A stretch of 64,000 bases of DNA from Volvariella volvacea V23 (Eukaryota; Basidiomycota; Agaricomycetes; Agaricales; Pluteaceae), in NCBI GenBank assembly GCA_000349905.1, contig KB722746.1:246273-310272 (forward strand), given 5' to 3'. The position numbers and the translations under genes were made by a program. Positions 23,298 to 35,350 of the stretch are shown piece after piece. Under the pieces are notes generated by a model. The model was not told the DNA's origin and did no database searches. It saw nothing but the letters and a program-made list of their open reading frames with translations. Positions within the stretch are counted from its first letter, which is position 1; each line of letters opens with the position of its first letter.

Positions 23298-25002
23298 ATG
23301 TCCACCGATGCTCAACAAGCTTCCGAGGCCACTCACGGCGTTCAAGACCCAAATGACCCCCAATTGTACGTGCCACTTTGTCACCAATGCATGTTCATTA
23401 ACCAAAATCCACATCTGCAGCAAATACACATGCTTCTATCCCGAATGCACATTCACCTCGAAAGAAAGGTCCTTCTTTAATGTCCATCTAGCAGCACAGT
23501 ACGTCCTCTACGCAACTTGCATACCTACTCCTGCCACACGAGCTCTAACTACTGTTTCTTGATGCAGCACCGGAGATAAAGTATTCCGCTGCGTCATCTG
23601 CGAGAAGACGTACTCTGTAGCGCACACATTGGTGAAGCATCAGAAGCACGTCCACGGCCAAATCGTCTTCGTGGACTCGAAAGGCAGGTCAACGAAGAAG
23701 CGGTGGGCCAGCCCGGTGGAGCACCCGCTCATGATGGCGTACCTCGATATGGGGCGCAAGCTGTGGGACTTGCTTATGCAGGACCGCCTGCACGTTGAGG
23801 TGAAGGATGAATCGTTCATTGTCGACAAACAGAATGAAATTACTATCGTCACTTGGCGCGACCCGGTCGTGTCCTCTGCTGTGCCTCAGAACCCGGCTTT
23901 GCCTATCGTTCCTGTTCCTGCTAAGTCGCCGTGTGTTCAGGTCAATGACCCGGATATCGCCAGCACCTCGGATGCCACTCTCCAAGCCAAAGCGGGCGGC
24001 GATGATGCTACCATGTCCACGAATAACGCTGCTCAGGACACTATGCTCTGCGACACGGATGGCGAGTACGGGAATGCGAATGGGGAAGCATTGAGGCCAC
24101 TATTGCCACAACCGGCGGTGGCTGCAGCACCAACACAACTTGGACCATTGACTCAGCAACAGGTACAGGAGAAACAGGCGCAACTAGCACTAGCTCTACA
24201 ACTTCCAGGACAATCACAACTGCTGCAGCAGCGATTGCAAAGGCGAAGACACGGTCACACCGAAGTTAGGAAGGATCCCTACCCTCGCCTTGACGTCGGT
24301 GGTACTAGCGAGTCCAACTTTGCAGGTGCACCTAGTGGTGCTATGGACACACAGGACGCCATATTGAAAAGGCGGTTATGTGTATCTAATATTCAAAAGC
24401 GCCTTTTCACTAATGAAACAGTCGCCAACTCGGCCGATATTCCTGCTGCCAGTGGTATTGCAGCCAGTAGCCACATCGCCGGCCATGCGAACTATGATAT
24501 GACCAACACCAATCGCATCCATACAGATAACCCGATCCCCGTCGCTGCAGCAGCTATGTTTAATCCCAATAACGTTGCTAATATGCACGAGATGGGCATT
24601 ATCAACAACGGTGTCCTCAACACGACTAATCTCAATTTTGCTCCTCTGATTGGATACTCTCACCCCTATCTGTTCCATTCCGTACTAGAAGAAACCCATA
24701 AGGGGAATATCGCGCATCAAGTCCCTGTCGATCAGGGTTCCATTGCAAATATGAATATGCGGTACAACCCCAACGGAGCATGCATTCCACCTTTCCCCGC
24801 TATCACGAATGGTAACAACGCCAGCCTCAGCGACAATGGGGTTGTTCGAGCGGCGCTCACTAACGAGGAAATCGGTTCGTTCATCGACATGGAGTTGGAG
24901 GGGATTGAAGATGGCATGGATTTCGAGGAATTTGAGAAAAACTTCTTGTATCCCAACAGTCATGGATATCCTCCTGCTGGAAGTAGCTCCAGCGGTGTCT
25001 GA
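23298..25002 (+). CDS. two-finger C2H2 zinc-finger protein C
   Basis: Exons 23298-23365, 23421-23498 (78 nt) and 23568-25002 give 526 residues. The protein starts MSTDAQQASEATHGVQD. Finger 1 is CFYPECTFTSKERSFFNVHLAAQ plus the junction His; finger 2 is CVICEKTYSVAHTLVKHQKHVH. The conserved post-finger domain follows (FVDSKGRSTKKRWASP...LWDLL...LHVEVKDESF). A Gln-rich middle precedes a basic run (RRRHGHTEVRKDPYPRL) that could be a nuclear signal. The family motif is AHQVPVDQGS, and the acidic end is EEIGSFIDMELEGIED. The frame is intact throughout. It is closest to gene B, with which it forms an inverted pair. Confidence 0.8.
24365..24409. repeat. intragenic inverted repeat in gene C
   Basis: TGAAAAGGCG at 24365-24374 is exactly complementary to 24400-24409; inner bases no longer pair. 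Same protein position as in genes A, B, E and F. Confidence 0.75.
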
Positions 25003-26627
25003 GGCGGTTTGTATGGTGATCAGGTGGCAGGGTGATACTGGTTTATTGTCCTCGTAATGTGTTTTTCCCTTTTCCCTTAGTTTCTAGTTCATACATTCTT
25101 ATCTATAATTACATACGGAAACACGATCGTATTCATATATTCAAAGTCATTTTTCTTTTGTCCGTTTTTCTCTTAGTCTATATACTTGTCTACAAAAAAT
25201 ACATACATAGCATGTCTCGTCTCTGTACTGTTACGATTATGAAAACTGATGACGTTATATTACGCCTTTATACTCTCTTTGTGATCATTTGAGCGTCATA
25301 GTTACGACAAGCATTGGTAACCCATCCAAACCAATAAGTCGTAAAATTTCACATTATACTTTGAGTTGTTCGCCTGTCGAGCGGATAATTAGCCCGAGCG
25401 CAACACTCTCATAGCTACTCCTACGTCTAAATTAATGCAGAAGTAGTAGGGATTATTGAAGCATTGACTGCCCAAATTAGCTGTATTCTCTTACCACTGA
25501 ATCACAGACGCGATTAACGCGTTCTATTGCAACAGAATGAGGTGTGTCGTATTTGTTGTGTTTTTGTCAGAAGACGAGATAAAAACGAAAGGAAAGCAGA
25601 AAGAGTACGTATCACGAACAGCCACCGGTCTAGAATTGTTGCTACCACGCGTACTACAATAGCGGTCATAGTCAGCTCTATCTTCAATAGAGCTTTCATG
25701 CAATCCCCAATCGACTCAACGTCAGAGGGATCCTTGCTGAAGGTGGTGTCGTCCACCGTGTGCTTGGGTAGTCCATTCTCATGACTAATTCGTCCAGGAT
25801 GTCAAAATTTTTCGAGCGATAGTGATAGGGTGGTTAAGTAACGGTGTCAAGATCGCTGGCATCGCGGCAACCAAAGCAACCTAAGTCTGGGACAGTTGTC
25901 GGCGTACATCTCATTAACAGAGAGAAGAGCATCTGCTCGTATCGTGGTATGGTTCATGCCAGCAGGCGCTGTGGACAGCACGGACGGCGATGGGCTCCGG
26001 GATGCGAACCGACCCGCCCGCTCACCACCCGACTCTTTCTTGTTGGACGTTTCAAGTTTTTGTTGTAGTCTCATCATCTTTCCGGTCACACTAACTTCGT
26101 GATTGCATTTTCATTTATCTATATTCCTTTATCTTGATGATTCTGGCTAAGCTAATGCTTTGAGGATGTGCCGATGCAGTTTTCTGGCGATCACATCTCT
26201 TTCATCTGATATGAAATATTGCAAGCCCGAGGCTGATACCACCAGGTAAGTATATTACGCTGGAATACAGCTTGTAAATTTAACATGCGTAAATCCCATG
26301 TTACATCGCTAGGGAATAGGTATATGTGGGTATTTTAGTTCGTGTCGCAATGCTTGGGAGACGTGATCTCGTGACGATCCTGTCAATCTATTGTTGGTTT
26401 GCAGCATGAGTTCTGCGTCAAAGTGGGATCAAGTCCCAGTTTCTAGCAGGTCAGCAAAATGAAGGCTGTGTCAGGCCCTGATAGACAAATCCAGAGTGAT
26501 ATAATGACAGCAGATTTTTGGCCGCTTGAACATCATCTACTCGGAAGTGCTTGACACAATGCGACACGAATCCGTTAAGCCGACCCTTCAGGTGAAAGTA
26601 TGTCACCATTGCTTCGCTTGGTGCTTT
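25003..26627. other. 3' flank of gene C and intergenic
   Basis: 25003-25290 resembles the 3' flanks of the other two-finger genes (GGAAACACGAT, CATACATAGCATGTCTC-like). 25995-26045 is another copy of the GC-rich CGGGA...CCGACCCGCCCG short repeat. The rest has no recognisable gene; the frames at 25514-25756 (minus) and 25527-25784 (plus) are mutual shadows without family resemblance. Confidence 0.5.
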
Positions 26628-26669
26628 AGAAGGTATGTGCAACGCGCTCTCACAATGCACGTACCTTCC
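26628..26669. repeat. upstream hairpin of gene G
   Basis: AGAAGGTATGTGCAACGCG (26628-26646), loop CTCT, right arm 26651-26669; about 14 of 19 positions pair. It starts on the AG of GCTTTAG and lies 450 bp upstream of gene G, which has diverged strongly in protein sequence, so the hairpin outlasted the coding region. Confidence 0.65.
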
Positions 26670-27118
26670 TCCTATTGCTGAATCATTAAACACGAATCTG
26701 GTGCGGGATGGGTGAGGACACCGCTCCCGTGTCAAATAAAAGGCTATCTAGAACAGTGTATTGCCACTCTGGGTCGAAGCAATTGTTCCACCAGACATCA
26801 GCCGCTTTGGAAATGACGTCTTGTCAGTTGCATTGTTACGTGTTCTCTCCTTTCATCGTTATGTCTCTAAGCGATATCTTAGCATCAGCGTGCTGGGAAA
26901 TTTGGATGCGACTAATCGCGATAGCATGCCAGTCATAGTTCCAAGTCCTTCTGCTCTGGGGGTGAGCTTTCTTGGTTCTATCCCGGGGTCACGTTATAAA
27001 TTCGTGTCCTACTTCAGGGCCTAATTACGCTCATTACAACTTCGACCTCAACCTGTAATTCCTCCTCGCGTCTTGCACTCTATTCGTGCCCCCAATTCTG
27101 TCACCTCGTCTTGCACAA

Positions 27119-28001
27119 ATGGCTACTCCTCACTTGCCTGGAACCGCCAATTCCTACTGGTGCAAATACTGCCCAGCCATATTTAGGGAACAGATTGAGC
27201 TGATGGTACATCAAGCGGCAGCTCATCCAGCTAGGCCTTGGTTATTACCTCCTTCTAACCCAATAATTCATATTCACTGATCACGCTACTGCCTGCAGGC
27301 TATTGATGAATTCAAACTCTATGGACTTGAATGAGGTTACTGATTTGCAGGATGCTTGGGGATACACAGAGAAGAAGAGAATTCGTGAAGGGTGCATCTC
27401 CGCTTCGTTGGGTCTTGAGTTACGTGCGCCCGATGCTGGGTCTAGCCACTCTCAAGCTGCTGAAGTCGAGCTTTTTCCACAACCAATGTCACCCTTTCCC
27501 CCTCCTGGTTCTGATGCGCCTGCTCTTGGTGACAGTTATTATTCGCAATGGGAGTTGTCCATGCCACCACCACTGCCACCATGTTCTGACTCCGCACTAA
27601 TGCATCCAGTCCAAGCCCCCATGCTTCCCATCTCAGCAGTCCCTGCTCCATATGTCCCCTCTCAAGCTCAAGTCGTTTCCGCCTCCGTGCCCCAAGTTGT
27701 ATTTACTACTCCAATGCAAACCGCTCCGGGTGAGGCCCCACTCACAAGCACTGCCGATACCACTATGTTCAGCACCATTCAAATTCCCGTGGCATATTTG
27801 TGCGATGCAATAGGGGACACTCTCGATGAGGGGAAATTCTACAAGAGACCTCTTGATGCCTACTTCACCGCTTTTGGCCCCCTCGTCCCCGAAGCTGATG
27901 ACTCCGACTATGACACTCCACCTCCATTTGGTGTCTATCTCAACCTGGAGGATGTTGATGCATTGGGTGACTGGGAGTCTGATACTGAGTCGGTATTCTG
28001 A
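27119..28001 (+). CDS. single-finger C2H2 zinc-finger protein G
   Basis: Exons 27119-27240 and 27299-28001 give 274 residues. The 58-nt intron (GTTATT...GCAG) is needed to join the frames. The finger near residues 18-39, CKYCPAIFREQIELMVHQAAAH, has the C-x2-C-x12-H-x4-H spacing of finger 2 in the two-finger genes. After it come a Pro-rich middle (PFPPPGSDAP, MPPPLPPC) and an acidic tail (EADDSDYDTPP, YLNLEDVDALGDWESDTE). It lacks the 78-nt exon and the conserved post-finger domain, yet carries the same upstream hairpin at the same distance, so it is a shortened, diverged relative. A nuclear regulator is inferred. Confidence 0.65.
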
Positions 28002-28552
28002 AGTCCTTCGTTTCTCGCCCTTCGTCTCTTTACATATTTCAAAAGCATAAGAAAAAAGTATCTTGTGTCTCTTGGTCTCGATATCGCATTTTTATCTCCA
28101 CATATATGAAATATAAACACCATGTAGCGTCTCATCTGTATACTCTTTATAATTATGACCTATTGCGACAATAAGAAAGTGTGACCAATATACATTACTT
28201 TACGACTATGTCTTTGTCATTACATTTCCTGTATATCAACCATTCCAATGGAAATGAATATAAATTGACTGACGTCGACAGAAGATTGAGACGAAATCTT
28301 ACGGAAATGCGAAAATTGAATCAAGAAGGGTATTTCGCCTCTCTCCTTCCTTTCTCTCCACCAACAGATTGCATGGCTGACCGAGTAAAGGCACCTAGGA
28401 ATCTCGTTTTAAGACAGGTTGGCACGCGTTTGAACATGTCAATATTGCTAATCGAGTGAGCATGTTGTTACGGCAGGACATTAAATATTAAAATTTAGTT
28501 CGTTAATTAGCGCAAGAACGTTGTCATGGTTCTTTCCTGTGCTAATCAATCG
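28002..28552. other. 3' flank of gene G and leader of gene D
   Basis: No gene seen. AT-rich 3' flank of G up to about 28170, then spacer leading into the hairpin of gene D. Confidence 0.5.
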
Positions 28553-28594
28553 AGAAGGTACGGGCAACATGCTCCCGTGCTGCCCGTATCTTTT
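28553..28594. repeat. upstream hairpin of gene D
   Basis: AGAAGGTACGGGCAACATG (28553-28571), loop CTCC, right arm CGTGCTGCCCGTATCTTTT (28576-28594). 15 of 19 positions are Watson-Crick and the other four are transitions. Relative to E/F the stem GCGC changed to GGGC and the opposite strand to GCCC: a compensated C-to-G and G-to-C double change. It lies about 476 bp upstream of the ATG. Confidence 0.75.
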
Positions 28595-28960
28595 ACCTAT
28601 TGCTAAATTCCCGCATAGACACGGTGTGAGCAGTCTAGGGCCACCATTCCGTGTCAAACCAAATGCTATGTTGAATGGCACTTAGGCATAATGCACCGGC
28701 ATGGTTTATTCACCGGGTATCAAGCGCGTTGTCCCTTCGTGTATGGTAATTCCCATTGTCTATCGGTCTAGTCATTCTTCTCACCCTCATTAATCAGTAC
28801 TTCCGAAATCAGATGGAGTTGTGAGAGATTGGACTTGGAGCGACGAATGATCTCGGCCAGCCTCCCTGAGCCCGTGGCCAAAGGAAGAAAGGTGCGTGAG
28901 CCTTTCTGAGCACGTTCCTTTATTTAACACCCGGAGCACGTTTACAATTTCGCGTTTTGT

Positions 28961-28993
28961 CATAGGGGCTTATTTGGCTCCTCGAATCAACAG
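28961..28993 (+). promoter_or_regulatory. core promoter block of gene D
   Basis: CATAGGGGCTTATTTGGCTC then CTCGAATCAAC, starting 110 bp before the ATG. The TTTAAA present in B, C, E and F is lost here, fitting decay of gene D. Confidence 0.5.
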
Positions 28994-29070
28994 GCCAACT
29001 CCCCACTGTCTCTTTCTCTTAGCAATCTCTACATCTCTTGCGCTTATCAATAATACAGACTCCTCACGTC

Positions 29071-31224
29071 ATGTCTACAGAAATTCAGCAACCTCCCGAG
29101 CCTACTGAGGTCACAGATAACCCCTTGTATGTGCCACTTTGTTTATCCTACTGCACGCCCGCTAATCGCAACCTACATCTACAGCAAATATAAATGTTTC
29201 CACCCCTACTGCACATTCACGGCGAGGCAAAGAGCCAAGCTCAACAACCATCTAGCGACACAGTATGTGCCTCTCCCCCCTTCCATACCCGTTCTCACCA
29301 CACAAACTCTAATAACCTTCTGAATCCAGCACTGGTGATCAACCATTCCGCTGTGTCATTTGCAAGAAACAATACAGCGCAGTGTCCACATTGGCGAAGC
29401 ATCAGAAGGACAACCACCCTCAAGTCGTATTCGTGGACGCGAATGGCCAAGACACAAATAAGAGGTGGACAAACCCAGTCAAAAATCCGCTCATGGAGGT
29501 GTATCTCAATGTGAGCCGCAAGTTGTGGGATTTTCTTGTAAAGGGCCGCCTGCATGTTGAGGTACCAGATGAAGCATACAGTGTCTCCACTGAAGATGGC
29601 GTTACGACTGTTACATGGCTCGACTTTGGACGTCCGTCTACGCCGACCTCCATCGACGCAGCACCATCACTTCTTTACAACGGAAGACCCATTGCCAATT
29701 ATTCAGGTTACATCCCTCGTGCCACCGCGAACAACAACGCCACGTCTAGGGTTAATGTCGCTGTGCCAGTCCCTGAGTTCCACTCTCACGGTGCTCGTGG
29801 CTCTGCGTACCCAAGTTCGCCAGGAACGACAGGAACCTCTACGCCTGTGCCGAGCGCGGGCACCAGCGCCAGGAGCTCCGTGGGACATATCAATTCTGTT
29901 GGACCCTCTGCGCCTTTACCTGTTCCACCGGTTGTGCCAAGTGACGGGCGTCGCACGGAACGATGACCAATTGTGCATCAGATGGGTGTGCTTGCGGTGC
30001 CAGCTCTTGCTCCTTTCTCTCAGTTCAATCGGTGGATGACTGGGGATACTACGGAGAAGTTGGCTGGAAAGGCTGAGATGTCTGATTATAGTTCTACTCC
30101 TACGAATGGGGTTGGGGGTATGGCGAATCACCAGGCGCAGACACAGCCACAACCACCGGCACGAGTCGGAGGAAGAAGGGGACTTAGCGGGAATGGGAAT
30201 GGGAACGAGAGAACGGAAGGAGCGAGGCAACAGGTGCCACCAATGCCACCACCAACACAGCCTGCACCATCACAGCAGCAACAACCGGAGGAGGAGCCGG
30301 TGCAGCCAACACAAGCGCCAGAGAGTGCACAGCCCCAGCAACAGTCCCGGAAGCGACGACGCGTTGACACTGATATTGAACCGAAGAGAAATTTCTACCC
30401 TAATATTAATGACAGTGGTACCAGTGAATCCAACGTCATTAGTGCTGCCAGTACCTCTAGCGGTGCTGTCCATACGCAAGTCGACTTATTCAAAGGAGGC
30501 TTAAGCGTATCTGAGTATCCTCTCACTAGTGGGCAAGTCGTTAATGCGGCTTCCATCCTTGCTAGTACAAATACCGATGGAGCCAATGACGATACGACTA
30601 ATACTGATAATCACATCCCCACTATCCCCGTTACCGCTACCACATATGCTCCGGCTCATATCTACACTGTGAGCAACATCGCAAGCTACAACGCCATCAA
30701 TACCAACACAGGCATCGTCTTGAATAATAGTACCCTCAACGTTAACAATATTAATCCTACTCCCCCTATCGAATACTCCCACCCCTATCAGTTCCACCCC
30801 ACTCCTGAAGGAGTAATCACCCAACCAGGAAATTCTACCCATCAAGTCGCTGTCGATCAGGGTTACGTCGCAGTTCCTCAATTGCAACCCATTCACAACC
30901 CAAATATTCAGTATTATCCCAACATGCAAAACAGGCAGTACAATCACGACAGACAGTACAACCCAAACGAGGGATACGTTCTGTCTTTACCCTCTTTCCC
31001 CACTTCCCAACACCAGCGTCTTCATGAATTATGCAGACAACCTCGAACCCACAAACAATGAGACTGTTCAGATTACGTTCACAGATGAAGAAATCGATAT
31101 GTTCAGCAACATGGAGTCGAGGAGACTTGGAGGTGGTGTGGAGTTTCTGGAGGGATTTGTGTATCCCGACAGCCATAGATATCCTCCAGCTGATGGCGGC
31201 GTTGATAATATCTGGAGTGACTAG
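29071..31224 (+). pseudogene. two-finger C2H2 gene D with stop and frameshift
   Basis: Exons 29071-29126, 29185-29262 (78 nt) and from 29330. Fingers: CFHPYCTFTARQRAKLNNHLATQ plus junction His, and CVICKKQYSAVSTLAKHQKDNH; the conserved domain (FVDANGQDTNKRWTNPV...LHVEVPDEAYSV) is intact. An in-frame TGA at 29964-29966 replaces a CGA present in gene F, after which the same frame stays open to 31061. Near 31010 a frame change occurs; the family C-terminus (TDEEIDMFSNMESRR) is then read in another frame to 31224. Either a recent pseudogene or a truncated 260-residue protein keeping both fingers and the domain. The usual intragenic inverted repeat is degraded here (30490-30530). Confidence 0.72.
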
Positions 31225-31574
31225 TAGTGCAATCAGGTTAGCCATGTGGGCGCGGTGTCCCTGGCTTATCGGCCCTGTAATATTAAATTCCTCTTTGCCT
31301 GTTTTTGCTTTGTGTATCATCATGTACAATCACGTACAGAAACGCGATTGTGTTCATACACATAAAAGTGTTGCAAAGTTTCATATACATCATCACTATA
31401 ACCTGTCTATCATTCCATTTGTCTAATCTCAATATCTGTCTATCCAAAAAGCCCATATATCGTATGTTTCCTTTTGTGATTACAGCGACAATCCATGACC
31501 TCGCCATGTGACTTCATATTATAAATCTACAAGATTTTCGAGACTCACACCCAGGTCGCTGAACTATAGCTTCA
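31225..31574. other. 3' flank of gene D
   Basis: No gene. The sequence from 31180 to 31560 is repeated at 36345-36720, showing that a 3' end of this type was copied elsewhere. Confidence 0.6.
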
Positions 31575-32385
31575 CCGCCCAGAGCCAGGGCTCGATCTCT
31601 CCTCTCGTTCAAGGTTGTATTCCCACCTTACCGCACCTTTAAGCTCCAGTGCGGTTGTTCTCGAACACCATTACACGTGTCCAAAAGAGACGAGTCTCTG
31701 GTCCTAGTGGAGGGATGTGCATGTTGAGGTCGGTTATTTGGGACATGAGCAGGGCAAAGAGGTGTGAAGAGATGAGTTGTCGCGCCGACAGTGAAGAGGA
31801 TTGATAGTTGGCCATGCGATGGCGAAGGAAGTAGACGAGACAGAGATATTTGCCTGTATGAACACGATAAATTGATTTGGATTTGGAATTGAAGTTTTTG
31901 ATTCGACGTACCGATGTCTGAAGATCCCTAAATGACGATTCCACTACGTCTCAGTTTGAAATACTTCACAGCTCGCTCGTACACCGAGATATACTCGGAG
32001 CGCACGAAAATAGGGTAAGCCTCGAGGTATCTCGTGGCATTCAAAGGGTCTGTAGCGGGTTCAAGGACTTTGAGCTTCCAGCTACGATCCGAGTCAGTGA
32101 GCTCGTTAGGAAATCAGACTCAGAATCTGACGCGGAGCTGAGAGAAATGCCTCACCAGATGCTATGAAATATTTTCCAGTCTAAGCGCTGCCATTTATGC
32201 AGGTACTGGACTGGGTAGCTGTGTACTCCATGTTGAACTCTTAAGAAACTCATGGGCGGTAGCGCCAACTTCCGTCCTGCCCGGACCGACGCCGAGCACG
32301 TCTCGGCGTTACCGGCTCCGTGTTTTCCAACCATCTCGACAATTTTGGGCTGAGCCTCGCCTCTCTCTTCTGTCGTTTTCATCAA
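31575..32385 (-). pseudogene. decayed P-loop NTPase copy downstream of gene E
   Basis: Minus-strand fragments match the NTPase at 9751-11868: KHGAGNAETCSASVRAG with the N-terminal region, KWQRLDWKIFHSIW with QWQRLNWTTFHSAW, and GKYLCLVYFLRHRMAN with GKSLCLIYFLRRRMAS, where the Walker A serine is lost. Frame changes and stops separate the pieces and the copy ends near the point equivalent to PWTREE. The order and strand relative to gene E repeat those of the intact pair A-NTPase. Confidence 0.75.
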
Positions 32386-32770
32386 CGCGATTCAATTTCA
32401 ACGATAGTGCCATTTAATGAGCTTTATGGGTAGGGCATGCGACATTGGGATTTGTCGAGAAGGAGGCCAGTCGAGGTTCAGAGCGCTCTCGTTGTGGCAA
32501 CGCCAATGTCATTGGTTATGCTCGTGATTCTGTAAACATAAGGTCGTATATTGTCGTGATCATAGTCGTTACAGAGAGAAGACATGCGATATATAGTTTT
32601 TTGTATAAACGAGTATAGAGAAAGAGCACGAAAAGAACATTCGTGTTTCCATAAGTGATCGTAAATGAGGATAAATGAACCAGAAACTAAAGCAAAGAAG
32701 AATAAACCACAACAAGGACGACAAACCAGCAAAACGCCTACATGGCACACTCGGCGCGATGGAAGCCACC

Positions 32771-34842
32771 TCACACACTTCCACCAGAGCCACCATCAGC
32801 AGAAGGGTACATAGCCTCCTGTTCAGGATACAGATGCGCATTAATCCTCTTCGCCTCCATAATGACAAACGCAGCGAACTCCGAGTCAGTCATCCTGGTC
32901 TGAGAAGTCCCGCCGTTGCTGGGGTCGAGGTTGTCAGTATAGTCGATAAACCCGTTGTTGTAGTCGTAATTGTCGTTGTATCCGTTCATCCCAGCTGGAA
33001 GAGAAGATAATGTCGGAATGTATCCAATGCCGGCATTATACTGTGCATCAGAATTGTACTGCCCATTTTGGACGTTGAGATTATACTGAACGTTTTGGTC
33101 GTAAACTAGCTGAGGTTGAGGATCTGCAGTATAACCCTGATCGACAGGGACTTGATGGGAGATATTTCCTGGTTGGGTGGCTATCCCATCCAAGATCGAG
33201 TAGGATTCATAGGGGTGAGAATATTCGATAGGGGGAGTAGGACCGAGATGAGTGGTGTTGAGGACACCGTTGGTCGAGACATTGCCCATCTCGGCCGTAT
33301 AAGCAACATCGTTGGCATTAAAGGCATCACCGTCCACAACGTCGTTGATGATGTAGGTATTGGGTGGATTATAAGTAGTGTCAGTGACGGGAATCGTATT
33401 ATCCGTGTGGGTGTGGTTATTGGTATGGGTCGTATCGTAGCCTGCGTCGTCTACAGCACGAGCACTAGCCGCAGCAGAGCTTGTACGAGAGAAAGCGATC
33501 GAGTTGTCGACTTGTTCATTAGTGAAAGGGTGATTGTGCCTAACAGTTACGCACAATCGCCCTTTCAATGGTGCGTCTTGCGTATCAGTGGCGCCATTAG
33601 GCGCACTAGCGCCGTTGGACGCGCTGGGATCACCGACGTTAAGCAGAGGGTAGGCATTTTCGTTCGGCCCATCGTCAGCGTCAACGCGTCGCCGCTTTCG
33701 AGATTGCATCTGCAGCTGCTCCGGCACTTGAGGAGCTCGTTGCACTGCTTGTCCCTGCTCCTGATGATCCACCACATTTCCCACCTCGACCTCAGCCACA
33801 GCCAAAGCAGCAGCAGTCCCACCTGTCGCTTCTTTATTATACTTGGGCGTCCATGAAACAAACCGAGAGGATACATCCGCAACCCGTGGTCGTCGTCGAG
33901 CGCGACGCCCGTCACTCGATGCAAGAAGTCGAGCGAGCAGAGCCGGATCGGAGTGTCCAGTAGGGGTAGTGGCCACAGGTTCCGCAGAGCTCCTAGTGCT
34001 GTTGTTCGGGCTTGTCCCAGTGCTCGTCATGGGTGTTGACGGTGTGGTCGTTCCTGGCGGTGTAGTCGTTCCTGGCGGAATGGAGTATGCAGAACCACTT
34101 CCACTGGTGTCGCGAGAGTGGGAGATAGTAGGGTCTGGCACAGTGCCGTTGTTCCGATACGTGGTGGTGCTGTCGCTCGTAGTGACACGAGAAGTGGCAT
34201 CCGGAGTGCCGTTGGACTGGACAGATGACGATACATCAACGAAGAACAGCGAGGGCGGGAGCGGTGGCAGAAACTCGAGCCACTTGACAGTCGTAACTCC
34301 ATCTTCCGTGGTGACACTGTGCGCTTCCTCCGGTACCCCGACGTGTAGCCGGTTCTCTTTGAGCAAATCCCAAAGCTTGCGGAGCATGTCCATATACGCC
34401 TCCAACAACACATGGTCGGCCGGATTCGTCCACCTCTTGTTCGTCTCTTGGCCGTTCGCGTCTACAAAGACGACTCTGGGATGGGTCACTTTCTGATGCT
34501 TGAGAAGCGTGGATGGATCAGAGTATTGTTTCTTGCAGATGACACAGAGGAATAGTTTATCGCCAGTGCTGTGTCATACGATGGTCGTTAGACACGAATG
34601 GTAGGAGTAAGTGGGGAGTGGGGAAGGGGACCACATACTGTGAAGCCATATGGTTATAGATCTTTGCTCTTTCGTTCGACGCGAATGTGCAGGCGGGAAG
34701 GAAACATTTGTATTTGCTGCAGACACAGGGTGTGATTAGTGGACGTCTAATGGGGGTGATAAAGTGGCACATACAACGGGGGTATCCTTGTACTTTGAGC
34801 GCACTGTGCGGGTCCGGGAGGTTGCTGAGTATCGTGAGACAT
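32771..34842 (-). CDS. two-finger C2H2 zinc-finger protein E
   Basis: Exons 34842-34775, 34716-34639 (78 nt) and 34568-32771 give 647 residues, all in frame. The protein starts MSHDTQQPPGPAQC. Finger 1 is CFLPACTFASNERAKIYNHMASQ plus junction His; finger 2 is CVICKKQYSDPSTLLKHQKVTH. The conserved domain FVDANGQETNKRWTNP...KLWDLL...LHVGVPEEAHSVTTEDG follows. A basic SRKRRRVDAD run is a good nuclear-localisation candidate. The C-terminal half is Asn/Thr/Tyr-rich, with SHQVPVDQGY and an acidic tail ahead of MEAKRINAHLYPEQE. A 15-bp tandem duplication near 34044-34075 doubles a PPGTT unit relative to F. It is the inverted partner of gene F and differs most from it at the intragenic inverted repeat. 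Confidence 0.82.
33523..33567. repeat. intragenic inverted repeat in gene E
   Basis: TGAAAGGGTGATTGTGC at 33523-33539 pairs with 33551-33567 at 16 of 17 positions, the exception being a wobble-type T/C difference. Gene F, otherwise very similar, has a different stem at the same place. Confidence 0.9.
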
Positions 34843-34919
34843 GTCGTAGAAGAGTGTAGATGATGGACAAGTCCAGGAGATGTATATAGTGTCAGGAAGA
34901 AGTGGGCGAGGAAACGCGA

Positions 34920-34957
34920 GCTCATTTAAATCGACGCGTCAAATAGCCCCTATATCA
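34920..34957 (-). promoter_or_regulatory. core promoter block of gene E
   Basis: On the minus strand GATATAGGGGCTATTTGACG, then CGTCGATTTAAATGAG, 115 bp from the ATG; identical to the gene F block. Confidence 0.6.
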
Positions 34958-35308
34958 GAACACGGGACTGTAAAACGTGATGCGGCCGATGGACAATGCA
35001 ATGCTCCCCAAAACGCTCCTTTCCTTTCTTCCTTCAGCCACGGAGTCAGGGAAGGTGGCCGCGATCAGTCGGTATTCAAAGCCCAATTTCCCAGAACTGC
35101 ATCTAATATCGGGATCATTCATCATTAGCAGGGTGAGAGCAACAGACAATGGACTTGCCATGCACGAGGAGCCATTTCGCTTGACACCCGGTCGATAACC
35201 ACGCCGGTGCATTGTGTCAATGCGACATTCGAAATAGTTATTGGTTTGACACGAAGTAGTGGCCCTACCCTACCCACTCCGTGCCCGCGCTTGGATTCAG
35301 CGATAGAC

Positions 35309-35350
35309 AGAAGATACGCGCAGCACGAGAGCGTGTTGCGCGTATCTTCT
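35309..35350. repeat. upstream hairpin of gene E
   Basis: AGAAGATACGCGCAGCACG (35309-35327), loop AGAG, right arm 35332-35350; 18 of 19 pair and the exception is a wobble-type change. In gene orientation it begins on the AG of ATTCCAG. Located 467 bp upstream of the ATG. Confidence 0.85.

Noticed and set aside
35301..35350. Hairpin considered as a transcription terminator
   Set aside because: No T-run follows, the organism is a eukaryote, and the copies lie upstream of genes at constant distance rather than at gene ends.
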